This document shows, in pieces, positions 25,685 to 37,797 of a stretch of DNA of 64,000 bases. The notes under the pieces were generated by a model. It searched no databases. It was not told where the DNA came from and saw nothing but the letters and a program-made list of their open reading frames with translations. Every line of letters starts with the position of its first letter. Position 1 is the first letter of the stretch. The DNA comes from Echeneis naucrates (lineage: Eukaryota; Chordata; Actinopteri; Carangiformes; Echeneidae), in assembly GCF_900963305.1 (NCBI RefSeq), contig NC_042518.1, positions 7,047,548 through 7,111,547 of the forward strand, read 5' to 3'. The position numbers were made by a program, and so were the translations under genes.

Positions 25685-28600
25685 CAGCCATTTGAGTTTC
25701 AGAATCATCTGTGTACTTAGTGATAACAATGCAAATATATTGCAATGTGTGCTCAGACAGGGAGAGTGGCTAAAACTATGTTGAAGTTAGCACGTGATTT
25801 CTGTGTTTGACTTTCTGTGCAAACTGTGAAGAACTGTCAAAAACTGGGCTACAGAAGAACTGACAGAACCTGACTGTAGTTTTTTTTATTAACTATGAAT
25901 GTTTGCATATAAAAACCCAAGAAATACAATTATTTTGAAATAGTTCTGTGCAATAAAAGCCACATATGTGAAAACACTGGTATAATTACCTTTTCATTTA
26001 AAATTAAATTACACTGTATGTCTTTGTATGTGTATTGTATGTCATTTAATTGGACTTTGAGTCTTTAACAAAGCTGAAGATGATAGAACCTGACAATTCA
26101 GGATATTTTGCACCCATTTTAAATACCTTTTCATCAAAGTCATATCCATACTTTCCTCAACTACTTTGAAAATGTCAGCGATTTATTTTAACTAGTTACA
26201 AATTAAAAATAATCAAACACACAAACCTACAACCTATTTGGTCAAAGAGGACAAATATCACTGGAGCATTACAAATCACCACATGCAGGGAGTGACTGAG
26301 GGCTGAGGATAGACTGGAACAGGACAACCTGTCCACCATGTAAAGAACACAGCATCCACACACCATACACAGTAACAGTGAAAGCTGTATTAAACTGTAT
26401 GTTTCTGTGTACTCACGCCTCCTGCGTTCTGCTGTCTCACATCCAAAGCTGAGGCCAAGCCACCCAGAGCCTGAGGGTCCTCATACTTTACACTGTGCAG
26501 AAAAACAGATAAGATGTAGCAAAGACTGATCAAAATGAAAAACATTTACACATTTGATAAGAAAAAGGGTGCTTTGTTTTGGCCATATTAGCTGAACAGA
26601 GGAGATAGGAAATGAATTGCGACAAAGGTTCCAGATTTAAACATATGATATTGTCAGATCTTTGTTGCCTCAAACATCCCAAAACACCCATCTTCATTCA
26701 GCAATTATCGATCCCAACAACAGATTTAGAGAAAAAGTAACGTGCTTCTCAACTTAAATGTTCAAATTACAGTTAAAGGCAGCAAGATCATGGCAGAGTA
26801 AATAATTCAATTTCTCATTATTCATTAATTAAATAGTTCAAAAGAGGGAAGGACGAAATATCTCTGTAAAGATGAGGTTGTAGAGGCATACATATACCGT
26901 TAAGATCACACCTTGGAACAGATGGTTTAAAAGGACTCAAGGGTGAATTTTATTTTAAATATTAAAGAGGTGGTTATGAATAGCTATTTAATTAAAATAA
27001 ATGACACTCTTGACAACAACATGAGAGGACCTGTGTTGCCCCAGAAGCGAAATGAAATCTAGACTCACTTTTTCCGTTGTTCAGCCAGAGAGCTACTCCT
27101 GGTCTGGGCAAACATGTCGAAGTCATCCTGGTTGCGGCCCGGTAGAGATGACAGAGTACCACTCACACTGTCCGAACCTACGTCTGGAGTCAGATGGTGA
27201 TAGAGAAGAAAATGGGAAGGGCAATGAAGAAGCAAAAATGGAGAAAGAAATATCATAATAAATGGAATGAAATAGGTAAAATTATGAATGCAACACCGAT
27301 TTATAATTTTCACGATCACAGATTTGACATTCCTCACGTCATCTATTCAGCACAGTGTGGCAGCCACTACTCTACAAATTACTTCCAATATATCAAAGTT
27401 GTACCCGGAATTCTACATCATACAGAGGTATCATTGAGATCTAAGGGGAATTAGCAGTAGTAGCAGTGAATTATGTTGCAGGTCTTATTTTCCATTAGCA
27501 GCCAGATTAGGAGCTTTCTTTACACTTTGCTGCTTCTCTATTACCAGGTTTGTGGAGACAGGGAAGGATGGATGTTACAGCTGTGGTTAAAGTAAGTGTA
27601 TCTGTATAGTCTATGGAATTTTGAAGTGAGGCGTATGAGCATGTGATCAGCCTGTTTTTTTTTCAGTCATTTGTCCATAATATTTTGCTATGAACTGTTT
27701 TTACCAAGGCCAGCCAGTGCAGTGGACAGTGACGCTGCAGCAGGGTTATGGGCTGGGGAAGCAGTGGCTCCAACAGAGGAGTGGGGCGGAGGGCTGGATG
27801 TGATCCTGGGCGTAACCACAGCAGGTGAGCCTGGGCCCAGGTCTATCAGGTTGTCCTCTGTGGCCTCATTCAACATCTTGGGGAGTACAGTATGGAGAGA
27901 GGATCGAAGTTCAGCCAGCAAAGAAAGACTAAGGAAATTACCAATCAAATTAGAGTAGTTGTGGTTTGGAGGCTACGCAAAGGAACTGCACTGAAAGGTG
28001 AATAAACAGTTGCACAAGATGTGTGAGTTAGAGGGCAAAAAGGAGGGGGAAGAGGATAAGATATACACTATCTACCACAGCGATACTAATGTTGACGTCA
28101 TATGGATTAAAGCATTAACTCCATATAGAAGATGTGTGAACATTCATCACTGTTGAGCTCCACACTCTGGCTTGGATTCAATGCAGTAGTGGTGTCATAC
28201 TTGCCTCCATCAGCTAGCCACAACACAAACAGACAGAGCACACATAAAGATCAATAGAATGCAAACACAAACAGCTATGTGGGATGTAGTGAGAGATGCC
28301 TCCGTCCTCTGGCGAATGACTGATACTGGCAAATGTAGACTTTAAATAACAAATTAGAACTGGTTCTGATTTGCTCACCCAACCTTCAAACATAAATTAA
28401 TAAATAAATGAAACGCACTTGCAAACAATAGTAATGTAGTGGATTGCATATGCTATTATGCATGGCAGACTGTAATTATGAATTTAGATTCCAACATAGT
28501 AAAAAAATAAGCACAATAAAAGGCTATGTGGACTGATATTTGATGGAAACATCTCTCGTACTGTTCTGAATGCTAAAAAATTGCCACAGGCGTTAGAGCT

Positions 28601-31600
28601 GTTTTAAAAATGAAAACTATAAGAAAGTTGCTAAAAGCAAATGGAAGAGAAGAAATCCTAAGAGAGAATTTTTGGTGTTTGATTTCTGTGCTTTGCGTGC
28701 AGTGCTGCTATTGATGTTACTTACCCCATTGTTCTGTGCAGCTCTACCTGACCTGTACCTCTCATACCTGTGAAGAGTTACAAAAACCTTTGAATGTCTA
28801 ACCTCATGCTTTGTGAGGTTCAAATGCTTACAAATCTTTCATCTTCAGAAACCTCATGAAAAAGACATTTTAGCAGTTTGAAACCGCAGAATGTGTTATG
28901 CACAGTACTTCAAAGGGGTTTTCTAACTCAAAATTTTTGGAATTGCTCCTGAATGTAATGCCAAAACTATGTCAAGCATGTTTCCTTAAAGAAATAAAAA
29001 AGTATTCACTGATATCCTGAAGTATAATACCATACAGAGCATCATCTTCAAATATCATATCACACAGAGATCCAGTTTTGAAAATGATGATTTCCCCATT
29101 AAATACATTGACCTCGAAGAATATCACAGAGAATTTTAAGATCACCAAACAAAGTTGTGGTTAAATAAATGTAAATGAAACCAATCAAGTCTCTGCACCA
29201 ATTTGCCACTACATTCTGATTGACTGGTGGATGGTACCTCTCATAGCGGAGGAAAATGTTGTTGAGGTCGTCATTGACGTGAAGCAGCTCCTCGGTCACT
29301 TCCTCATTGGAAACGCGTGAAATCAGCTCAACCACTCTCTGCTGCATAGCTCTGCATGTCCTATTCAGCTCCTTGATAGATTGGCACACCACACAGATGG
29401 ATCAGTGGTTTGACAGATAAAACAACAGATGAAAAGAGAAACAAAAGCAAATGGAGAAAGAAATAGAGAAATGCGACACTCTAGACGCTCACAAAAGATT
29501 AATGGCTCAGCTCTGCATTAACCAATAATTTTGTCAGGCAAAATCGGTATTATATGACTGGATTTTGACAGTATAGGAGCAGAACTCTATACTTTATAAA
29601 AACTTTTATTTCTTACAAGTTATTCAGTGGTGTGCAAATCACTAACAGTGTGCATTTCAGTAACCAGCAGGGAAAAAAGATGCAACTTCACCATAACAAC
29701 TGACTCAGGGTCCTTCAAACAAAGCCAGATCCTTGTAGCTGACATAAATACCTGCGAGGATTTGGCCTTAGGATATTGAACGCCACATAAATTCCCATGC
29801 CACTGATTCATTGCCAATTCCAGGACTTTTACCCCAGTCAAAAAGCTCTTGAGAGGTACTAAGTCAGTTCAGCATTCCTGAAAACTAAAGATTGCACTCC
29901 CCCTAGTGGTTACAATCATATTTGTAATTCTGTGTTCGAAAGCTTTCCATTCTTTTTAGAGTCATATACAGGGGGATTCACGCTGTTAAACTACACAGTC
30001 TGCTTATTATTCAAATTGTTTTAGAGTGTGGGTGTATTTGTGATGTTTTGAAGGAGCTTTTATCAAAAGACCATAAAACTGCTCCAAATCATTCCTTGAT
30101 TTGGAATTCACCTGATGATTTTGCATTTTTAAAACCACATGAAATACATATCACAGCATCTCCATGAATTTGTATTTATGCGGTTGTTAACTAGGATGAA
30201 ATATGCTGAGCCTTCTCACACAGAACATTAACCAGAAGCTGCATATGTTGTTAAGATGGAGTCCATAGTGTATTCCTCTAACCTGAAGCAGTTCTAGGTC
30301 AGAGGCATCTTCCTGACCAGGGACCATCTCTGTTAGCATCTCTGACATGACTTTGATGTTTCCTCTAACTATGTCCAGTTCACTACGCAGTCGGCCAATC
30401 TGAAAGTACAAGCAGTCAAGAGTCATTTCAGGCTTGTGCAATAACAGATGTTCTTGACAGAAGCAGAGAAAATCATAATCTTCTGTAATCTTCGGAATCA
30501 TACACAGAATGACTGAACTCTGGAAAAAGTTCCTTTGTGGTGAAATGGGCCATATGAACAACTGAAGCTAGCTTCACTTTACTTGTGCATTTACTCGTTA
30601 CTATAACATAATCACCTGTTCAGGGGTTGCTGTGATGGGGCTGGGTATATTGGGGACCTGTGTGGCTGAAGCAGGGGTTGGGGCAGGTTTCGGAGCGCCG
30701 ACAACAGGTGATGCAGGGGCTAGATACTTGATCATAGCTGGGTCCACCTCAGGTGTTCCCTGGGAGAAAAAGACAAGCCCTTGACAATATTGTAGAATTT
30801 ATAGATAACTGTGAGAACATAGACATGTTTATGTAGTTTGCGCATTTATTTCTGCTCACTCTCTGTGGTGTGTGAATTGGAGACAAAGCGTCCAGGTCTG
30901 CCATTGGGAATTCAATCCCTTTCCTCTTCAGTTCCTCATAAATATGGACCACCCCAGTAAGATCGGGGCTACTCCTGAAGGCATCAGCCCAGGCCTGCCG
31001 CAACACATAAACACAAACATTTAAAAAGTGTAATAAAAGGTCTGAACAATCATTTTATCATTTCATTTCAAATCAATATTTCTTAAAATGCCTTGTGGAA
31101 ATCCTTAACAAAAAAGAAAATGGTTTTCTTGTATCATGCCAGACAGAGTGCTCACTGAGAAAAGTGCCACACAGAGGAGTCTCCCTTGAGGTATCTTTCA
31201 ACAAAACCTTATAAATATTTAGAGGACAGCAGGAAGAAAAAGAGAGAACACCAACTGTTGGCTGCACTAACTTCAGGTAAGTGGATAACAGCACCAGAGG
31301 CTGCAGTCTGTGGTACAACACATGGGAGGTGGCGTGTGCAGCACACACATGGCTTCCCAGAAACAAAGACAAACTAAATATAAGCACTAAAGCAACAAAA
31401 AAACAAAAAAAAATAAAAACAAAACAGAAATAGCTACAGTACCTGTATGAGTGATAGCACTTTGTCTTGTACAATAGTTGGAGGATTGGTTTTGGGAGAA
31501 ATTATTTTGACCAAAACGCCATCAATGAAGTCTCTATTAGCCACCTGAACATGAAATCTGTGACCACAGTTCTTCACACAGGTTTCCAATACCTGCAAAA

Positions 31601-34600
31601 AGAGAGACAGAGAGAGGAATAAACTGAGATAGAAGCCTAGAAGGAACGTTTGTCTGTGTGAGGCAGCAGAGAGAGGGAAGATTTTCCAAGATGATCGTAA
31701 CAAGCAGAGATATCGAAGATTTAGGTGGATATGAATTGAGCACACAGTTCAAATGGCATCGCCGCTACAAAGAAAATGGAAGACAAGTAAAGTCAGACAA
31801 ATCTAAACAGATCAGACGGGCTGGACTAAAGGACACGTTGGAATAAAACAACCAAGAAAACAAGTTTACTGCACGGGGCAACCTTTTAATGTGGCATACA
31901 CACTGAAAAGCAATAGCAAAATAGCACAACATGGCCCCCTGAGAATTACACCATAACAAAATGTTCCAAGGTGAAAAAGCCATTTTTGTGACAACTCCTA
32001 CTGACATGTCTAGTGAATTTAACACACACTATACACAAAAAATATCAAGTTTAAAGTAAGACACTTACTGTTAGTGCCAGCATCACTTCTCTGTAGTTCT
32101 TGTTGCCACTGAGTCTCTTCTTCAGTGCCCGCATAGCATCTTTTGGCCTAGGGGGAAACCGCAGAGAAGATACAGTAGCATAAAACACCCCAGCTGAGAG
32201 TGGGCATAATGTCTTTGAGGGTTGTTTTTTTTTTTTTCCCCCCTCTTTATGATTTTCTGTGCCACAATAACACACGCCAGTTGGTCTGTCAGTGTAGCTG
32301 CTTGACTAAGACAGAGAAGCATCATCAACCCATCTGTTTTTCTCTTTTCATGTGTGACTCTGTGTTTCTCCTTAGGTAAGTTTAAACTCATTTATGTCTA
32401 AACATTCAGGTTAGCGTTCTGCTTCAAACAGTCTGTCATTTCACTACACGTAATTTTCACAAATTTTAATGTCTATCTGTTTTCCATCTATATAGAAATG
32501 TTTGGAGACAGAGTCTAAAATCTGCTTTATTGCTGCTGTGGACAGTGAGTCGATTTAATACTTCATTTTAGTTGCCTTGTGTCTTCTTTTTCATTTTAAT
32601 TTAGCTGGTGCATCTACTTTGTTTTATTTTGTTGCAGTGCTTATCGAATGTTGCCATACTTGTAAAATTTGATATTTGCTCAAGTGAAAGTGGTGTGTGT
32701 AAATGCAACAGTCATCTTCATTTGCAGAATCTCAACTCCAAGGAGCCAACCAGATAAGAATACACAAAGGATCTACGAACTTGCTGAAAATCTTGAAGAC
32801 AACGACTTCTGTGTTCGGTGATGTTGCGTGTGATTGACACAGAGAGGGGCCCATGTTGCATGCCAATACAATGAGTGTGGGTAGGCATTCTTCATGTCTA
32901 CCCACACTCATAAAGAGTGAATGAAGAATGCAAAATTTAGGGGAAAGTACTGAAGAATTTTTTAAGGCTTTCCCTTGATATGAAATCTCCTGGAATCCAA
33001 TCATAGCCACATTTCGTCACACTATCAACTGTGTCATTAATTTGCCTGACTATAACTGACTGTTGAATTAAACTTTCTCTATAAACTATAAACAATTTCT
33101 CTATGAACAATACATTTCACTGTACATGAAAATTTCACGCTACCTATATATTATGAATTGTGTAAGTAATTTTAATTCATTTAAATTTCACATTTGTTCA
33201 CTCAGTCCTTAACAGCATTTTTCACAGTGGAAGAATTTCATTCATTCAATTATTCACTATTGTGTCTATTGCTAGAGCACAATTTTAACTATATTATTTG
33301 CTTGAGTTTTTTGGTCAGTATGTGGTAAAATGTAAGTTCCACAGTAAATAAGATGTATAATCAGAACTACTTCTAGGACTAAAGACCCCCAATGTCAAGC
33401 AAAAAATTGATGACCTGAAATGCTTAAGTAAACATATATCATAACCCAACAATCAGTAATTCTCTAAAGGTGCAGAACCTCACCCCTCATCTGTCTCATT
33501 GATGATGTCACAGATTTCCATGTTGAGGGTCCAGTCCTCATTCTGCAGGCCTCCATCTGTGGCCCTCTCTGGAGGTAAAACACATAAAGTCCAACCAGCA
33601 CTTAAACATTTTTTAATTCACTGTAGTACTACATTAAATGTTTTCACACAAAATAATATTTAAGAAGCTTCAACTAACACTTAACCAATGGTTTACATAA
33701 CATTACTAGTAACATATTATTTGACACTGTATGAACAATTTGAGCCATAACTAACTTAAATCAGCAGAATAAGTGAACATGTCTACAAGGAAAACTTGCC
33801 TTAAAATGTATATAATGTGTGTCTTTATAAAATTTTACATTTAATATAAAACTAAATTAGCAATTTTAAAGTAAACTTAAATCATCTTGAAGTTTTTTTG
33901 GGGGAGTCAGGAATATGGTTAGAGTGAAAAATTGAATTCCAGTTAGTTAAAAATAGTTGAAACATAGTAACACCAACTTCAAATCAGGGAAATAAGTCAT
34001 AAAATGGCCATGGATGGAACTGGAGAATGGACATAAACTAGAAGGTCTACTAAACCTTTTTTTTTTTTTTTTTTTACCAGAAATATAGCGAAAACAGCAA
34101 TGTGATGCCACAACATTTACTGAGTGAAATGTCATCATGCAGGTGCAGCAACCAGGTTTGTTACAAAAACCCTTCAGTCCTTACAACAAAGAGATCAACT
34201 GGGAGCAACATTAGCATTTTAAATAAAAAAGCACCACCATAAGCCAAGACCAGAAACTACTGAACCAGCCAATGTGGAACATTGCTTCATTTTTGAGTCC
34301 TTTAGCTCTCACAACCTTATTATCTCAGAGACTCGCAAGGAGGCCTTGTGCTATAAAATCATTCACCACCACCTGTTGCTCCAATGCCTCCAACAGGAAA
34401 TTAACTGACAGAGTCAAACAGTTAGAAAGTGGAAAACTAAAATCTGAAGAGAAGGTGTAGCTGACTGTGGAGATGATGTGTTTGTGTACTCAGTCATAAC
34501 TTATATATTAGATGAAAAGCTGAAGCCACAGAGACCTGGTCTCCCTTTCACACTCCCACCTTCAATGTACTAGCATTTTGGCAGGACATGTGATCCAGAC

Positions 34601-36858
34601 AGAGAAGCTACAGTGATGAATTGGCACTGAAGTCATCAAAGCGTTCCTCGCTCATTCTCTTCCTTCCTCTCCTGTCCCCTGAATCCATCCATCATGTCTG
34701 TGAATGCTGGCAGATTTAGGGATAGCAGTCATTTCATTTGGAGTGAGCCTTTGTTTACAAAAAAAAAAAAAAGAGTTTCGCGAGAGCAAGCTGGGATCAT
34801 ATTCCTGTAGATGACACCCCATAGATTCTCATTAGATGAATCCTGAGCTTTGAAAGGAGGAGCTCTTCTTTCTGAAGCCCAGTGGCCCTGAGCAGGCTGT
34901 CATGCCCTGGCTAAGAGCCTCTCACTGAGCCATCAAGCCTTCCTTTTGGGAAGTTGGACAAGCCTCATAGCCATGACTTATTCATACTCTACCTCCCTCA
35001 CTAATCAACCTGTCACAGACTTGGAAACCACCAAGAGACAGAAATATTCTGCCAAAACAGAGACAAAAAGCGGATTTCAACACGAGCAGCATTTAAAAAT
35101 AATGTGCTGTGTCTTGGCGTGCAGCATATATGACTTCAGTTTCAAAGAATTAACTAGCCACTTCCACTTTAACAACCCATGTAATCTCCTCAAGTGGATT
35201 GTCAGATTGAAGAAAGGGCAGAGAGCAGGTGTCAGAGGAGGGGGGAAAGGAAAATCTGACCTCTCCAAGTGAAATACGACCCTGAACAACAATCAGAACC
35301 TTGCTAATGAAGTTGAATGCCTGCTAAGTGCATACATTCGTGGTGGTGTGTCAACTTCCCTCAGCCCTGGGAATTGACGCCACACAAGTGAAGCAGCCAA
35401 TCACATGGCTTTTCCAGTGGCAGGCTGTGCCACGCACTGCCAACAAAGCCACAAATCTCTGTCCCTCTCTGGCCTGATCTCTCCATGTTAGTCCCTTTAA
35501 AACTCTTCCTTTCTCTACACAGTTTCCCCTTGATCTTATCTTTTTTTTTTCTCTTCCTTATGTCAGAATTAGCAGATGTTTGACATAATTTGATTGTCTA
35601 AGGCTGGCAGAAAACTCTTAAAAATCTTAAATTTAGAATTAAATTCCTCCATGATATTCTGCAAAGGACAGTATTCAGTGAATACATAAATAAAAATACA
35701 GCAGCCATTTACCTACAGAACTGTTTTATTACAAAAAGGGGAGAACCGATTTTATTCTATTCACCCTTTCATTTGTAAAAGGCGCATCATTCACCACCTC
35801 TTACCCCCTCTCTCTCACTTTGAAAATGAATAATGCCCTCATCTGCATGTCCGGGTCTCCTCTGTCTCTCATTGTGTCAGGTAAGTGGATCTTTTGCCCT
35901 GCTCACGTGGCACCACTGCAATGTCCAAACAGGCAGCTGGCCTTGCAGCTCTGCACAGCGCTGCAACAAAATCATATGGCTCAATAGGGAAAATCCAGGC
36001 TATGCGGCATTCAGCCCATTGCATGACACTGAAAAACCTCTGTTGAGTTAAATAGTTGAGACAATGCTCAAAGTTGGTGCCCAAGGGTCAGGCTGGATGA
36101 CACAGCACATATCAGTTGATTGGTGGGTGGTCACCCAGACTCCCTCACTTCGCAGGAAAGCCTTCCTCCCAGGTTCTATCCTGTTGTATCTATGAACTTG
36201 GTTAAAACACTGCATGGTCTACTTTAAGGAAAAAGTAGATTGTTAGAAAGTGAAAAGTAAATTTGATAAGAAATTCTGTACTTTACACAGAGATGCCTTG
36301 TTTATAAAAAGCTGTTTGCCCTGTGGCAACCAAGAAGTATGCAATCAAGAAATGTTTCGATTTACTATATAATAAACATAAATCAGCAGTGTTAAACATT
36401 TGCGTTTGGTGCATGATAATACAAGAATGAAATGCCGTATAAAATGTTTAGACAACTTCATATAAGTGGCATCAGATCAAAATAGTTTAGAAATACGTAA
36501 AATAACTATCATCATCATTATAATAACCATCATCAGTTATCTTCTCATTATAACGGTACATCGAGGTTGGGAGACTGCTCAGGGTGAGAGGAATGAGTCT
36601 CAACTCTGAGCACTTTTCAAACACCGATCCTGCCACACAAAAGGGGTTAGCTGTTTGCCATGTCATTCTTCTCCTGGGGACAGAAATAAGCACCTGAGAG
36701 CACATTTAAACGCCACACACCCAGAGCAGCCCGTCATGTCAGCGATTGTTCATGAACTAAAGCAAACACCGAACTTCAACACGCTTAAAGCCATCACACC
36801 ACACGCCCATGTCATTCCTCCTTATTCCGTTTAAACGCCCCCTCCCCAAACAAACAAC

Positions 36859-36896
<38 letters not shown>

Positions 36897-37226
36897 AAGC
36901 AAAACTCCACTATCATGTAAACACAAACGAGTACCCGTTTGAGACAAAATGACTTGTGATTGTGGCGGACTAAGTTAGGTCGGTTAGCAGGCTAACATTA
37001 GCTACAAGCTCGATCCAACTAGATGACGTTTGTTGCGATGTTGCTGCCTTGCTCGCTCTTTCCACTGGAGAAAGCTTCAATAAGCCCCGGATAAAATACA
37101 GACACTGCACCTAAATTCTTTTAGGATAAAGGAAGTTGTCGCATCTCCAATGAATTGCTTCAACGCTAACGTACCAATACATTGGCCCACCGGAGTGCTG
37201 TACGGATTGCCAAGTAGGAACTCCAT
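22069..37226 (-). CDS. tom1l2: TOM1-like protein 2, complete, 16 coding exons, 539 aa with all exons included
   Basis: Endosomal sorting adaptor with VHS and GAT domains that binds ubiquitin, clathrin and Tollip. Exons (descending): 37226-37175, 33568-33484, 32147-32069, 31592-31443, 30994-30860, 30759-30616, 30399-30283, 29371-29238, 28767-28725, 27876-27705, 27183-27069, 26492-26417, 25319-25245, 22948-22889, 22383-22347, 22214-22069. The start [16 protein letters not shown] matches mammals. The VHS domain spans exons 1-5 ([37 protein letters not shown]). The GAT domain spans exons 7-9 ([38 protein letters not shown]). [13 protein letters not shown] is the clathrin-box-like motif. The tail ends EDALFAL as in mammals. 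Exons 8 and 10 use AAG acceptors. The 25-residue exon 13 (25319-25245) has good splice sites but I do not recognise it in human TOM1L2, so it may be a cassette. The first intron is 3.6 kb. Confidence 0.94.
25645..25680. repeat. (TG)18 microsatellite
   Basis: A pure TG run in the tom1l2 intron upstream of the candidate cassette exon, followed by CGTGC. Confidence 0.95.
32871..32930. repeat. Nested inverted repeats in tom1l2 intron 2
   Basis: ATGAGTGTGGGTAG (32871-32884) is perfectly complementary in reverse to 32898-32911, across a 13-bp spacer. The spacer's GCATTCTTCAT (32885-32895) is itself inverted as ATGAAGAATGC at 32920-32930. The two inverted repeats interlock. Confidence 0.85.
33569..37174 (-). 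other. tom1l2 intron 1, 3.6 kb, no recognised gene
   Basis: The largest gene-free stretch inside tom1l2. Open frames on both strands are short and show no family signature. It contains T18 (34057-34074), A14 (34760-34773) and A34 (36860-36893). GC content and CpG rise from about 36.7 kb toward the promoter. I see no CRISPR, tRNA or transposase remnant. Confidence 0.6.
36860..36893. repeat. A34 homopolymer
   Basis: Thirty-four consecutive A in tom1l2 intron 1. I see no adjoining SINE body or target-site duplication. Confidence 0.9.
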
Positions 37227-37797
37227 TTTGACAACAAACAATCCGCTCGGGAATGACAGAATCTGGGACCCAGGCAGGTACTGCTTAGTCCCGCCTATCA
37301 ACGATTCCTATTGGTCAAGAGACCCAAAGAGCTCAATACGTATGGTTAGAATTAATGTCACTCATATTTAACCGCTGAGGGTATGTTCAACAAACGCTCT
37401 TACACGGACAGGCATGTATTTCCTTTATAGTTCAAAATAACTGGGTTTAAATTTACTTATCAGTACAAAAAGTCAGATTTATTGTACTAATATACATATT
37501 TATTGTGTGTAACTTATACATTCATATGGATACTTACCGACTGCATGGCGCACTCGTCGAAAGTTTGTGACAGAGTGACTTGATCGTTCTTGAACACAGC
37601 TTGAAGGCAGCCGGTTGCTACGTAACGGTGTGTAAACACCTTACACCGCTGTATGTGTTCATCTTGTAACTGCTTTTTAACCGTAGGTGCTTTGCTTTGG
37701 TGGTCGTTGGTAGGTAGTTACTTTCCATACTCGTTGTTATCGTTCAGACTACGATTGTCTTTAAGAAAACAGGGAAAACCCAGATGATCGTTGAAGA
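37227..37797. promoter_or_regulatory. Bidirectional tom1l2-drc3 promoter with candidate RFX X-box and forkhead site
   Basis: The two start codons face away from each other 571 bp apart. GTTGCTACGTAAC at 37615-37627 is an imperfect palindrome close to the RFX X-box. Five bases on, GTAAACA (37633-37639) is a forkhead core as bound by FOXJ1. RFX plus FOXJ1 is the known control pair for motile-cilium genes, which fits drc3. An inverted CCAAT (ATTGG) lies at 37310-37314. Just before the drc3 start, ATG at 37784 opens a 10-codon upstream frame that overlaps the main start. Confidence 0.6.
37538..37600 (-). other. Possible alternative 5' exon of tom1l2
   Basis: On the minus strand, GCCATGCAGTCG is followed by a consensus donor GTAAGTA (37537-37531). 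A CAG acceptor at 37265-37263 with an upstream GACTAAG branch-like motif would remove 275 bp. The join is in frame from this ATG through to the usual MEFLLGN start. It would add 15 residues, or simply act as 5'UTR. The outer edge of the exon is unknown; 37600 is a placeholder. Confidence 0.35.

Noticed and set aside
36860-36893. A34 tract as the tail of a SINE or processed pseudogene
   Set aside because: No upstream body, box A/B motifs or target-site duplication could be seen.
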